Part shown: positions 23,040 to 35,128 of the stretch, piece after piece | How the letters are laid out: the number at the start of each line of letters is the position of its first letter | Numbering within the stretch: position 1 is the stretch's first letter | Source: Carex sylvatica | Lineage: Eukaryota; Streptophyta; Magnoliopsida; Poales; Cyperaceae | NCBI GenBank assembly: GCA_964058845.1 | Contig: CAXKVR010000044.1 | Span: 288,162-352,161 of the forward strand | Direction: 5' to 3' | DNA: 64,000 nucleotides | Program-made: the position numbers and the translations under genes | The notes under the pieces: model-generated | The model's database searches: none | What the model was told of the DNA's origin: nothing | The model's input: only the letters and a program-made list of their open reading frames with translations

Positions 23040-23436
23040 AGAATTAAAACCAGTATAGTTCGGTTCCAATTCTACATATAACTCTAGAATCGGTAACATT
23101 TGTGAAAAAGACGTCACAATTTCTAAAATCATTTTTAACGATTGTTGGTTTACTACCGGTACTAATTGATAGTCACATTGGCCATCAGTAGACATATTAA
23201 ACCTAGCTTGAATTTCCAGATTTGCTTGACTAACATTATACCCCAACCAAATTATAAATCTCATTCCGAAGATAATCAAAGTTGTGGTTCACGGTTAGCG
23301 GTAATGGGTATCTAGCTCGGGTACTATAAAAGACCCCGTCATCATTGTATTGGATTTTCCCTCCAACAAAATTTTTTACACAAATGCTTGTCATTTTTAG
23401 TTTTGATTGGTCTGACAATTTAAATAGTAACAACAT
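23040..23436 (-). pseudogene. MULE transposase, N-terminal fragment
   Basis: Two minus-strand frames, 23436-23236 and 23279 leftward, together resemble the N-terminal region of plant MuDR-type transposases. The pattern is VGGKIQYNDDGVFYST, then PLPLTVNHNFDYLRNEIYNL, then LEIQARFNMSTDGQCDYQLV, VPVVNQQSLKMILEIV and a LELYVELEPN motif. A frameshift separates the two parts. The FLYWCH/zinc and catalytic DDE regions are absent; the frame runs into the minisatellite at 22775-23000. It faces the PMD gene. I infer from domain order that it is the transposase of the surrounding MULE. Confidence 0.7.
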
Positions 23437-23689
23437 ATAAGTAATTAAAAATTTAAATTTTTTATAATTAAATAAATTATTTTATTAATTTAAAATTATT
23501 TAAATAATTATTTATATTTTAAATAATATATATAATTATTTAAATAATTTAAATAATTTAAATAATTTAAATAATTTAAATATTATTTAAATAATTTAAA
23601 ATAATAACAACTTACTGAAAATTAATCGGAGTCTCAGTCTGCGGAAAGCTCAGTCTACGAGTGAGTGGTCTGCGAGCTGCAGGGCTCGT

Positions 23690-23915
23690 ATTTAAGGGAA
23701 TCCATAAATCGCAAAAAAATATTGCAGACTCAGACCCTAAAACCGCAAAAATTAATTGCGGTTCCAAAATCCAGACACCGTAATTTTTTTTTGCGGTTTT
23801 ATGGTCTAATTTCGCAATAATTTTTTGCGATTTTTAGATCTGGAACCACAATTAATTTTTGCGGTTTTAGGATCTGAGTCCGCAAAAAATAATTGCGAAT
23901 TGGGTACTTTTGGAA
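23690..23915. repeat. Right sub-terminal GCGG-A/T-tract repeats of the MULE
   Basis: AACCGCAAAAATTAATTGCGG, TTTTTTTTGCGGTTTTA and TCCGCAAAAAATAATTGCG are repeated; this mirrors 17876-18060 at the other end. Confidence 0.75.
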
Positions 23916-23979
23916 AAATGATGCCCGTCTGGTTATTTTTTTAATTTTAACTTTTTTATATAAATAAAAAAATCAGAAA

Positions 23980-24990
23980 ATGTGTTGTGCATAATAAAGT
24001 TATATAAATCAATTTCGACATAAATTACTAATTAAATAAAACTACAAAATGATATTTTATGTATAAAAATGAGTCTGGTCATGATAATAACAATATGTTA
24101 AATTGTAAAATGTACAAATAAAAAAATTATTATATATAACTTTGTATTTATTGACTGACATACATGAGAATGGATACAAAATAATTCTTACTCACATTTT
24201 TAGTAGATAAGTTCACGAAACTTCATTTTATCTGTATCCTTATCGGATAAATTCTTTTTGACTAAAATCCTTATCGGGTAGACAACTTAACAGAAGAAAA
24301 ATTATATTCGTACGTAAAAGGATTTTATTGACACTTTAAATTTTAAAATAAACAAACTTGACAAATTCATATTATAATATTCAAGATTTGAAAAAGTATT
24401 AAAAATAAATAAAGTTATCTTGCATACTATGACTATAACAAAACTTCTGTCTTCTACAAAAATAAATAACAAAATACTTCCATTTAAGATGTTAAAATTT
24501 CATTAGTGAAAATATATGTTTCTATGATTTTAAAATTAAATATATTTCTTTAGCACAAATAGTTGAGTTATTTTTAGAAGTACGTACAACACCATATTAA
24601 TTTATTGGTAAGAGGAACTTCATCCACACCTATAAACTAGTACAATAACTTTAATATGCACTATCAATTGCTGGAAAACAAATCGAATTAATTTTTGTGA
24701 AGTATGAATAATTTAATGTAACTTGGTTGACTGAATTTGTTGTTCACCTATAAAATCAACAAACGGTCATCTCCATTTCTTTTTATGGTTGGGGAGGTGA
24801 CTGTGAACTAATAATTACAAGATTCGCCAAATTGTTTCATTTGTGCGCCTCATCAATCCAGGTTGACACTGACAAATGACAATTGAATGATCTGTGCGTG
24901 GCATTAATGAAATTGCTATCCGACGAAGTGTTCATTGGAACATGTGGTCCTGTTTGGCGCCTACTCGCCAAGAAAAACAACATAATTTGG
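23980..24990. other. AT-rich intergenic sequence
   Basis: No reading frame, RNA gene or transposon terminus is supported here. Confidence 0.45.
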
Positions 24991-24994
24991 AATT

Positions 24995-25305
24995 TGGGTG
25001 TTCATCGGTCGCAGTTTAAGGTTTTAAAATGAATTGAGAGAATTCAAATTAAAATTGTTCGGTTTAAAATCGGTTATCAAAATAAAAAAAAATTAAATCC
25101 ATAAAAATACAAAAAATTAACAAAAAAATATTTATTTTTGTAATTAATCTTCTTTATTTCGGTTTAACTGAACAAATTAAAATTTAGTTTGATTTATTAA
25201 GTTCGGTTTTGATTCGGTTGATAAGTTCATTTATGTCGGTTCAACCGAATAAACTTTTGATTTACCAATTTTAATTTGGTTTTAATCAAACCGATGAACA
25301 CCGCT
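24995..25305. mobile_element. MITE with GGTGTTCATCGGT ends
   Basis: GGGTGTTCATCGGT near 24996 is matched by ACCGATGAACACC near 25289-25301. Internal words such as TTCGGTTTAACTGAAC and GGTTCAACCGAAT are partly complementary. This is a common terminus of plant hAT MITEs. The duplication is not clear. Confidence 0.6.
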
Positions 25306-25309
25306 ATAC

Positions 25310-25525
25310 ATAAAAAAAAATTCAGATCAAGTGTTTTTCTACCTATCTAAAAAAATACTAAAAAAATACTAAAAAATATAAAATTTAATTTGCAAGTACA
25401 TATTCATATGGAGATCATGTTGAATAGTTCAGATCGACTGTTAGAATTTTAAAAACTCAAATATTGAGCCGTTGCACGGAGACCCTCTATGCTATGCGTA
25501 GCACCGTAGCCAACTCTTATATATA
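25310..25525. mobile_element. MITE remnant (CTCTATGCTATGCGTAGC type)
   Basis: One arm only: TTTAATTTGCAAGTACATATTC, CAGATCGACTGTTAG, GTTGCACGGAGACCCTCTAT and GTAGCCAACTC. The same order of words occurs in the complete element at 43315-43720. Confidence 0.55.
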
Positions 25526-25969
25526 TAAATTGTTTCCTCTTATTAGTTAATAGGTTAATCAGAAAAAATGTGAGACAGACTAGATTAATCTGTCCCATAA
25601 TTTTTTTTTCTTCTTAGTTAATTAAATTAGTGTGGTTGCAGATTTAAATTTGTGGAACGGAATAAATGATCTCATTTTACTTATATTTCGATTTTCAACA
25701 AAAACACCATCCTATCACAATATTTTTTTATTTTATTTTCAATTAATAAAAAAAATTGGGAGGGATCAAGGTTATTCAAAATCAGAAATTTATTTGTTAA
25801 AATCAGAAAGTATATTATTAGTGTATATTTAGGATGAGGAGGGATCAAGTTATAACAATTTTTGAGTTGCAACAAATTACTACAACTATTTTCTACATTT
25901 TCAAAGTCCAAATTGTCGATCCAAACCGTTCAACATGATCTCCACAATAAAATGTGCTTGGAGACCAAA

Positions 25970-25990
25970 TTTATAAAATCTAACATATAA
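25970..25990. mobile_element. Outer piece of a MITE split by the 19-kb element
   Basis: TTATAAAATCTAACATATAA corresponds, in complement, to the right end of the MITE at 45280-45890 (TTATATGTTAGATTTTACAA), which lacks its own left terminus. Confidence 0.6.
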
Positions 25991-26619
25991 GGAAAAATTT
26001 CCAGTATACCCATGCAAATTTTTGAAATAGCCAATTTCCCCATAAAAACACTATAATAGCCAATATCTCCATACAAACTTAATATACTTCCTTCTATCCC
26101 CTTTGATTCATTTAACATTTTATTCAATTATTATAAAATTTGAAGTGACAATTATACCCTTCTAAATAGTAAATTCAATGTTTTCTTAGTTCACCGTTCT
26201 TGCACAGTCAGTATAAATGAATGTTATAGGATAATTCAAATTGCTCTCTGAACTTTTGAGAGGATCGTTAAACAAACACCGTCATTTGATAATTTTGACA
26301 TAAGCAAAAATAAAACGTACTAAGTCAATTCATCTAGTAATAGAAAGAGAACTCCCATTTTTCCTCTAAACAAAAAGTGAATTTTTGTTTGATTGATCTT
26401 CATAAGATAAGAATGCAGCGGTGCTCTCAGATGAACAACGATCGTCAGAGCCGATTGCAGCACTGCATTTGGTGGAGCAGTTCCTCCTTTGCTGCATGCG
26501 CCACCTCAACCTAGTCTGTTATCTTCGTCCTCATGAGACTCCTCATATTGGAATGAGGTGCCGAGAACTGATGCCGCAACCACAGCTGTCACTACTAGAA
26601 TTCACACTATTAGCAATGG

Positions 26620-27025
26620 CAGGAATATGACTTTTTCCAATAGCTTATCCTTGGAAAAAGTCCAAAAATAATTTTTTTCAAGCACCACACTTGAAAATAC
26701 TCCCGTTGCTAATACTCTCGTTGAAAATAGCCATTATTTTCAAAAACACCGTTGAAAATACTTTTTTCTCGCTTTTTCCATGGGCCTACCCTTAGAAAAA
26801 TGGCGCTTGGAAATATTTCAACACTTGACCCCTATCTGGATTATTTCCAAGAGCTGAGTAGATGAGACCCACCTCAGTATTTCCAATAAAGCAAATGTGG
26901 TCCCCACCCGAGTATTTTCAAGACAAGAGAATGTGGGGCCCACCTATTATTTCCAAGGGCAGCATGCATGGGGCCCTTCATAGTATTTCCAATGGCAATG
27001 TACATGGGACCCACTTGAGTATTTT
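26620..27025. repeat. CACTA left sub-terminal repeats
   Basis: Many copies of TATTTTCAAG, TATTTCCAATGGC, CTTGGAAAA and GTTGAAAATA in both orientations, at about 25-45-bp spacing, as expected for transposase-binding sites of CACTA elements. Confidence 0.8.
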
Positions 27026-27358
27026 CAAGAGCTGTTATTTGCATGAGAAGATTTTTATTATTTTATGAATTACCCATGGTAATAAAAATATAAATGACAT
27101 CATATAAGTAAACCCTCACTCTACAATCCTCCCTGTACCAACCCAGTACCGAGCCGTTTACATTCCCCAATTCTCTTTCTTTTTTTTTTCTTTTTTTTTT
27201 AAAAGAAAACTAGGCAGAGGCTGCCAGATTGTTTTATTAATAAATGTTAAGTACATCCATGATGGTACCGTGCCATTGCTCTATTACCTAAACTTCTCCC
27301 ATATGGCACAGTGCCATGCACGTCCCCAATACATACCACCTTTATAGTACTTACGCTT

Positions 27359-28213
27359 CTACCGCTTGTAATTACAATATATCTCCCATAGTGACAACTC
27401 CCTTACAATCCAGTCAGCAACCACGTCAGGGGGTCTGTCTGTGTCTTCGAATATTTTTTTATTACGTCTCTTCCACAAGCCCCAACAAGTGCATACAAAT
27501 AATACCGCTCTTTGTTTACGTCTAGATGCCGTGCACGGTGTGGTGTTAGTTGTTATCCAGGAGTTGGTGATATCATGTTCGAAGGAGATAATTGAGTAGT
27601 TCATCTGCGATTCTACCTTGGCCCAGACCCTTCTTGCATATGGGCACTCTAGTATCAGGTGTGAGGCTGTCTCAAGCAGTGCCATGGTGCACAGAACACA
27701 AGGCAGAGTAGAGTTGAAGTTTCTTCGCTGCATCACTTCTCTTGTCAGAATCTTTCCAAGCAGGAGTAGATGAAAGAAGATTCTGACGGTTGGGGGGCAT
27801 CTAATTTTCCATGTAGCAGCGTGAGGCCAATTTGTTTTGCCGTATCCAATGAACACCTCATATGCCGACTTAGCTGAGTAGGTACCATCCGAGGTTAGTG
27901 CCCATCTGAGTTCATCCTCTGAGTTATTAAATGTCAGTAGCTCTCCTTTGACATGTGTGACCCATCCCATCATAGCCACATCCTAGATAGACATTAAAGC
28001 ATTTGATATTACAGTGCCTTGGTTCAGTAGCAGTTGTGACTCCCAACAGTCAAACCAAAATGAAATTTTTGTACCATCTCCAATTGTCCATGAGGTAGAT
28101 GCATCAAAGATGTACTTAATCTTATGCAATTGTACCCAGAAAAAGGAGCCATGTTTGATCCAAACTAATGGTCCCTGGATCAGTATCTCTCTCCTCCTTA
28201 TTTTAAACACCAA
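27359..28213 (-). pseudogene. LINE ORF2 C-terminal zf-RVT region
   Basis: The frame 27979-27359 shows the zf-RVT pattern of plant LINEs: WALTSDGTYSAKSAYE, then WKIRCPPTVRIFFHLLLLGK, CVLCTMALLETASHLILECP (Cys-x2-Cys...His...Cys) and RVWAKV. The frame 28213-27983 carries the preceding FKIRRREILIQGPLVW / WTIGDGTKISFWFDCW part. A stop and frame change lie between them. Confidence 0.8.
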
Positions 28214-28252
28214 GTCAAACCAGAGTGATTGTTGACCTGAGTAGCGTTTCCA

Positions 28253-30095
28253 TCACCATCGTAGGATAAGGGCAAAATTGCGCAGGTGCAAGTTAGGTAG
28301 GCCTAGTCCTCCAAATGAAGTTGGCAGACATGTTAGATCCCAGTTACACAAGGATATGCCTCCTTGCTCCTCCCTGCCCCTGCCCCATAGAAAAGCTCTC
28401 CGTGCCTTGTCAATTTGATCAATAACCCACTTGGGTAGAACAAAACACTGCATGTAATAGACCGGAATGGTTGACAGAACTGTTTGCACCAATTGGAGAC
28501 GCCCCCCTCTAGAGACCAGTCTTGTTTGCCACCCTTGAAGCCTCTTTTCAATCCTTTCCAGCATTGGTATATACGATGCTCTAGCTGGTTTTTTGAGAGT
28601 CAGAGGCATTCCCAGAAATGTGGTTGGGAACTCTTTCTGTGCAAACCCAATAATCGGCCGTACCCAAGCCATATCCAACTGGTCAATGTGCATATGAATG
28701 AAGATGCTCTTGTCAAAGTTGACCTACAAACCAGAGACAGCCGAGAATAATCTCAGTATCAGTTTAAGGGTGATGAGGGGTTATAATATCTGCCCTTGCA
28801 ATGATGGCCGTGTCGTCAGCATATTGGGCGATCATAGACTCGGCTATCTTAGTAGTCAGAGGCGATGGTAGTAGGTCATCTGCTCTTTGAACCATTCGTT
28901 GGAACACGTCTACCGTGATGTTGAAAAGCATGGGGGACAGTGGGTCCCCCTACCGTAGCCCCCTTTTATGGAAGAAAGGCTCCAAGATATCTCCATTAAT
29001 AACCACCCGAGATGATAAAGATGACCAAACAGTCTGAACCCAGGTTAACCACTTATCCGGGAACTCTCTAGCCCTCATAACTCGTATCAAGAATGCCCAT
29101 TCTACGGTGTCAAAGGCCTTCCTAAACTCGACCTTCGCAAAGATTGTCGATATGCTTGCCTCAGAAATATGATGAAGTAGTTCTCGTGTTGTGACAAAGC
29201 TGTCAGCAATTTGACGGCCATGGATGAAAGCCGACTGGTTAGGAGAGATTAGGTCAGGCATGTATTTCTGCAATCTATTGGACAAAGTCTTTGTAATGAG
29301 TTTAGGGAGTAGGTTAATGACGCTTATCGGTCGAAAATCCACAGTAGTGATAGGTGTTTCTTTCTTTGGCACCATCACTATGTTAGCCACATTGCACTGC
29401 CTCAGATCTAAGCTATTGTCATAGAATTTCTGCATCATGGCCATTATCTCCCCTTTAAGGTCCTCCCAATAAATTTTAATAAATTCATGAGGTAGGCCGT
29501 CCGGCCCCGATGCCTTGTTGTTGGCAAGTTGGTTGACGGCCTCATGAACATCGTGCATGGTAAATGGATTATCAATTGAAGATAGGTTCAGGTTTGTAGG
29601 GTATAACACTTTATCCTCAAAGGTATTTACATTGTCAGAGGTTCCCAATAAGGCTTGCATGGAGAAAACAAACAGTTTGATAATTTCGTCGCGTTTGTTG
29701 ACTAGAATTCCATTATTTTCTATGGATGACACCATGTTCCTTCTTAGCCTAGATGAGGCCATGGCATGAAAGAACCATGTATTTCGATCGCCTTGAGACA
29801 ACCAATTGCATCGTGACCTCTGCCTCCACTTCTCTTCTATATTATTGGCCAATTCAAAACCCTTTTCTCTTAGTGCAATGCGCTGTTGGAACTCCTCTTG
29901 ACTCAGTTGCCTTGTTTCTTCAAGTCTGTCTAATGCCAAGATTCCATCCTTGCATACCTGTAGAGCCTTTTCCATTTGCCCAAACGTATTTGCATGCCAG
30001 AGCGTTAAGGCTCTGTGCAGGATCGTAGTTTTCCTGTGAAACTCTCTAGTTGTGTCTGTTGACTGTCGCCCCCACTGCCATAGTTGTTGTACCAT
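28253..30095 (-). pseudogene. LINE reverse transcriptase region
   Basis: The frame from 30095 contains KKETPITTVDFRPISVINLL, PNQSAFIHGRQI and the first catalytic block AKVEFRKAFDTVEW, in which the usual Asp (K-x-D-F) reads Glu. It meets a stop where RGLRQGDPLSP is expected (RGLR, stop, GDPLSP). The YADD active-site box is intact downstream (AQYADDTAIIA, near 28820). After another break, the frame 28693-28253 gives FLGMPLTLKKPARASY and the thumb region ending SFGGLGLPNLHLRNFALILRW. It is not functional. Confidence 0.9.
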
Positions 30096-30109
30096 TACCT
30101 TCTAATAAG

Positions 30110-32150
30110 CATAAATTATATAACCATTCTATCTTGTTTTTATCATAAAATAGCTTCAAATATCTTGTACTTTGAATAATAGAATACACCTAGAATCAAG
30201 TTACTGTTGTTGTTTGGCTTTAAAATGCAGGAAAAGATGAAAATTGCAGAAAATACTTCTCAGTGCGAGTCATCCACCTGCACTCACAGACAGTGCGGCC
30301 GCACTCCTCACTTAGCCAAATTTCCAGCATCTCAGCAGCTCACATAAAAAATTCGAGCCTAATGCGTCCGCATTCATATTCAGTGCGGGTCATCTCAGCC
30401 GCACTCAGGACTTGGCCGATTTCAGAAACTGCACATCACATGCTTCAGTGCGGGTCATCCATCCGCACCAAATCTATAGTGCGGACGCACCGAGAGTAAT
30501 ACGCAGAATTTCCAAGCTGGTAAAAAAGGAAACTTCGAGCCAGTGCGGGTCATCCACCCGCATTCAAATAAAGTGCGGATACACTCATAGAATTTCACAG
30601 GATTTACCTTCTTAGTTAAATATGGAAAGCTGAACCAATGTGGGTCAGTCACCCGCACTCACCCTCAGTGCGGACGCACTAAACCCGCAGACAGCTAGAA
30701 TTACATATTTTCAACACGATTTCTATTTTTAGTGAGCCAGGGACGCTTTTTGACAACTAAATTTGGACACATCAGTCTAGGAAAACAAGTAAAGATAGCA
30801 CACACTAACCCCACCTTCTAGCCTCTAAATTGGGCATAGTTTTTTGCTATATGATGGGGGTTCATTTTTCATTGAAAGGAGATCTCATCATCTCTCATCT
30901 TACAACTCTTTCTCTCTCTCTCACCCCTTGGTGCATGCCAATTTTCATAAAATATAGCGATAAATCTGCAGCCATTCTAGGAGTTTCGAAAGCTTTTCAA
31001 GGAAGGAGAAGAAGGTTCAAGCAAGATTTCGACAAAATTGAGGTTCTTGATTCAATAAAGGGTGTAACTATTTCTTTATCTCATTTCTTCTTATTTTTGC
31101 CAACTTTTGTAATGGATCTCTCTAAGAGAGAGTAGATCTCTTTCTAGGGTTTAAGTCAATGCATGAACTTATTTAATTATATTTATTCAGTTATATTGTT
31201 TTTATTATGATTGTTTGATTTAGTAGTAATTTCTGTGAAACATTCTTTATGATTTTGTTATACTTGCAATTATAAGTATCATGCTAGGTTTAATGAATTA
31301 AAGTAGTTAGAAATCGTGCTATGTCCTGTTTTTCTATTTTAATCATTAAACTCTAGCATAGGTCAAGTTAAGGAGAGTATCAATCAAATTATAAAGGTAT
31401 AGGATATCTTATTAACACTAGGATATAAACTGGATCTCCAGAAATTAGAGTTAGGGTTTGGTGAGGTAGGTATTTCTGAAGTCAAACTCCTAATTTGGAC
31501 ACCTTAGAACAAATATTGTGAAATACTTTGAATTATGCGTATTAAAAATTCCGATAAGGTGAGTGACAGCCCTAACAATGGCGGAACATTAATCCGTTCA
31601 CCCAAAATATTTGTATCAATATTTGTTTCAAAGGCTAACACAAATCATAAACCAATTTTAAGTTTCTTGGAATATTAATGTTTGTCTTGAATTATGTGTA
31701 TTAAATATCTCTCTAGGGTTTGTAAAAACCCTAGAATTTGAGGCAAATTAATATGTTCACCCAAGATATAACATCAATATTCCAAGAACGAATTAGGTTA
31801 GAAACCTCACTAAAATCAAACATGAATATAAACAAACCGAATAGATTGAATTAGCAAGAAATTGTAGATCGAATACCCCTAGATCTTCTTAACTTGAAAG
31901 CAAATCAAACTTTACTTTCTTTATTTTATTGTTTACAACTCCTTGTTTTCGGGTATTGAACCCAACTTAGGATTACTTAAGCAAAACCCCCCATATTCTA
32001 TTTTATTGCACTTTACTTATTTTTATTATTTTTTAAAATTAATCAGAAAAGTCTAAACCTAGTATCTAAACTTACTCTCTGAGGATCGATACCCGATAAT
32101 ATACTACGCGGTGGGATTGTATACTTGCAATATGAACTGAAAGTGTATTT
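30110..32150 (+). mobile_element. LTR-like insertion inside the LINE ORF2
   Basis: About 2 kb separates the LINE endonuclease from the reverse transcriptase. It contains an inverted copy of the GTGCGG hairpin array (30260-30690), a CT-rich promoter-like stretch (30900-30935), a leader-like region and an end resembling an LTR 3' terminus (GAGGATCGATACCCG...GTATACTTGCA at about 32129). No coding capacity is apparent and no clean 5-bp duplication was found, so borders are approximate. I read it as a solo LTR of a family different from the three 2.5-2.8-kb copies. Confidence 0.55.
30260..30690. repeat. GTGCGG...CCGCAC inverted-repeat array, inverted copy
   Basis: CAGTGCGGGTCATCCATCCG, TCAGTGCGGACGCACTAAAC and CGAGCCTAATGCGTCCGCAT are the complements of blocks in the LTR copies (for example GAATGCGGACGCATTAGGCTCG). 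At least eight units are present over 430 bp. Confidence 0.8.
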
Positions 32151-32154
32151 AAAA

Positions 32155-32991
32155 TTAAAAGGTACAGTTTGCTGTACTGAAACTTTGTACTATACATTTT
32201 TGGTGCAACACCTTCGGTATAACATATTTAAACCAGAATGTTTCTAGTTTATAAACCCTCCTCCTGCTCTCCAAGCCCTTGCAGGTAAGTATGAGTAGCG
32301 TATGATCAGAGACCAGCACTTCTAGCGCTTCAAGAGTGATGATCGGATATTCTTTCGCCCATTCCGGCGAGTTGAATACCCTATCCAATCTTGAAAAGGA
32401 CGGCTTAGGCCTTTTACTGGACTAGGTATAGGTCCTGTTTCTCAGAGGTACATCCATTAGTTGGTTATTGGAGACAAAATCATTGAACTAGTCCATGAGG
32501 TGTATGCCCCTTATGCTATCTGATCTTTCAAACAACCATCTGGTGACATTGAAGTCTCCAGCTAGTAACCACGGTGTACGGATGAGATCCGCTAGGTCCT
32601 GCAATTCCCAAATGAATAGTGGTTTGTGATTGTCTTCTGAAGGCCCGTATGCATTAGACACAGTGATAACCGTCCCTGTGTTTGTATGGCACAGCACCAC
32701 TGTTGTTGTGTGCCTTGTTGACCAAGCGTTCACCATCTTGAACCCGTAATTCCAGGAAATAATAGTACCACCTGCCAAGTTGCACGCCTGATTATAGACC
32801 ACATCCATGACAAAAAAAGATGGCAAAAAATGAACAACAACTGCATAATCAATAAAATTGCACTTAGTCTCTTGCAAAAGACAAACATCACACCTCAAAT
32901 TCTTGATGATGTTTTTAACGACATTACATTTTTTATCATCTCCAAGTCCTCTTGCGTTCCACGACAAAAGCTTAAATTTTTGTGATAACAT
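32155..32991 (-). pseudogene. LINE endonuclease (APE-type) region
   Basis: The frame from 32991 has the exonuclease-endonuclease-phosphatase motifs of plant LINEs: LLSWNARGLGDD (SWNxRG), CDVCLLQETK (QETK), NAYGPSEDN and WLLAGDFNVTR (GDFN). After stops near 32488 and 32430 the frame continues to RLDRVFNSPEWAKEYP and VLVSDHTLLIL (SDH). The catalytic set is visible but the frame is broken. Confidence 0.88.
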
Positions 32992-33038
32992 GATTAAATA
33001 ATTAAAACAACTAGTACTACTCAGATTGGGGGCCCATA

Positions 33039-35128
33039 TCAGAGAGCCTCGCCCTCTTCTTTTGAAAAGGTGTCTTCTGGATGTGGGTCAAAATCCATGT
33101 CAATTCCCTCGAAGTCAGCCTGCATGTCCGATTCAGGATGTGAGATTTCCATGTTAGCCCGTCTCCTCTCATTGTCTTCGTTTAAGGCCTTGGATACAAT
33201 TTCAGGCGTGATACCAAGCCCAGCTCCCAATACAGATATATGTGCGTAGTCCACATTAACCTGAATAAACCCATCTTGGCCCGATGAGACTATCGCCTTT
33301 TGGGCCGGCTCTCTTGCTTTGGCCCGTCTAGACTTCATTTGTAGTGAGATATGCTTTTTGAAGGCATGTGACTTGGGCATAATTTGGGCCCCCACGACTT
33401 GTTTGCCCTTTGAAGGCCCAGATTGAGTTCTAGAGTTCCCGTCTTGGCCACTAGTGGGGTTGTTTCTGGAAACCTCCTTTTTGTCTTTTGTAGAGGTGTC
33501 AAACAGCTCCTTATGAGGCTGGTTCTCAGAAACTTCTGAAGCCGACAGACTGCCTGCTGATGGGGTATGAATTTCAGAAGTACGGCCCGTACCTTTGACA
33601 GGTGACCTCCTCAGAATTTGGATCGGTGCCAGGATCAGCTGTGGCACCGACCTGCCCTCCTCTGGGGAAGGTAATCTTAAACTCTCTATCTGCGCAACCC
33701 GCTCCATCTGGTGAGGTCGGATGCGCTGCGACTGGTATTTCAATGGTGCATTGGATTGTTTGTTGCACCGACCGTGTATCTGTGGCATGAGCCTGAACGC
33801 CAACCTTGACCGACTCCATTGTCACCGGCATTGGTCTAGTCAGCTGTCTACTGTCCGGGATGCTCTGTAGCATCTCCCGGATTTCCTCCGGCGGGGTCTG
33901 AATATCCTTACCGTGACATAATTCCAAGAGGACGGCACGAGAAATCGCTATGGGCTCTTCCCTAATCTGCCATCCATTGGAGGCTGAAGGCCGTGGCTTT
34001 GTGAACTTTGGTGGTAACTTAGGTAGCTCAGTTGCAGTGTAAAGAGGGGATCTCATCCAGTTGTATGTAATGATCTTGGCCATGAATTCCACTCCTTCCA
34101 TATGCAGCTCTAGCTCCAGTGGTACCCTTTCTAGGCAGTCAACGGCTACCGCCACTCTCCATGAGGATACATCTGCCGGTTTCTTGTTAGGCACCATTCC
34201 AAGATAGGTACCGAAGAGGGCAGTAGCTCTAGCTATGTCTTGTTCCTTGCACATATGAGGAGGGAACCCGGAGATATCTATTAATACCTTATACTTCGGT
34301 AAGGTCAGCTTGTCATTGTCCAGCGGAGATCACGGCTGGAACGAGAATCCAGCATCCCAGAGGGCCGGACAGGTGCAGTTGATGAACGTTTCAGGTGCCA
34401 TCCCTACTGGTAGGATAATGAGAAATTTGTCTTTTGCTAGTCTGCCAATGGTTAACTCTTTCTCTGTCACAATACCCATTTTAGTAGCAAATCCAGCAAT
34501 GTCTTTCATGGAGAAACCAATGGTTAACTCTTTCTCTGTCAAAAACCACCGCTCGAGATAGTCGAAGAAGTTCATTCTTGGTAGTCTGGTCCGGAATAGC
34601 ATAGTAAGAAAGGCGGGTTGGCCTGTTAGCTGGCATGGTTGCACCTGCAAGCGGGCTTGGCTTGTCCAGGAGTTCCTGGAAGGATTTGGTTGAGGGCTTA
34701 GGTTGTTCCTTGGCCTTATTGCTCCAATACGGCATCGCTGCCAAGTTTAAAGCCGTTGAGGTGCAGCGGTTGCCTACATTACCCTCTCTCCAACACTTGC
34801 CGCACCTTATAGAATTCCTGCACTGTGAAATAGTGTGACACGTACGGCAACATCTGAAGCATCTACCTCGCCACTCAGAGAACTGAGCCAACGGCGGGAA
34901 GCGTAGCTGGGTTGGGCTGTGCGGTGATATGTAGAAGGTTGCTTGTGTTCTGGTGGGGGATTCCAGTGGAGAGGTAGCCATAGCAGAGAGAGGGGGAGAT
35001 CTGGTTGTGTTGTTAGGGAGTCGAGTAGGGAAGGTGGCACTAGAGAGAGGTTTATAGGGTTGGAAGGTGGTGCTGGGGTGTTTACGGCGTCGGGTTACTG
35101 TTTGCCAGGATCCCTCTCCGCTCTCCAT
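33039..35128 (-). pseudogene. LINE ORF1 (zinc knuckle and DUF4283-like)
   Basis: The ATG at 35128 begins MESGEGSWQTVTRRR, followed by a Cys-rich knuckle (CFRCCRTCHTISQCR, then CGKCWREGNVGNRC). After a frame change (about 34480-34650) there is FLIILPVGMAPETFINC, then DISGFPPHMC-type sequence and a DUF4283-like part to 33574, then a third frame to 33039 (low complexity, Ser/Lys/Gln-rich). A 25-bp word (CCAATGGTTAACTCTTTCTC...) is repeated at 34445 and 34517, giving VTEKELTIG / LTEKELTIG twice. ORF1 proteins bind LINE RNA. Confidence 0.75.

Larger units (their letters stand above)
17815..23974. mobile_element. Decayed MULE carrying a PMD gene and a transposase fragment
   Basis: The ends are inverted: GATTTTTTTATTTATAT at 17815 equals the complement at about 23974, and inward AATCAAACAGGCA / TATTTCCAGAAGTATCC match the right end in complement. 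Sub-terminal blocks of ACCGCAAAAAAA words occur on both sides. Inside are a plus-strand PMD gene (from 19156) and, converging on it, the minus-strand N-terminal part of a MULE transposase (23040-23436). No target-site duplication was found, so termini are approximate. A solo LTR (19802-22615) lies inside. The transposase catalytic region is absent, so the element is non-autonomous. Confidence 0.65.
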
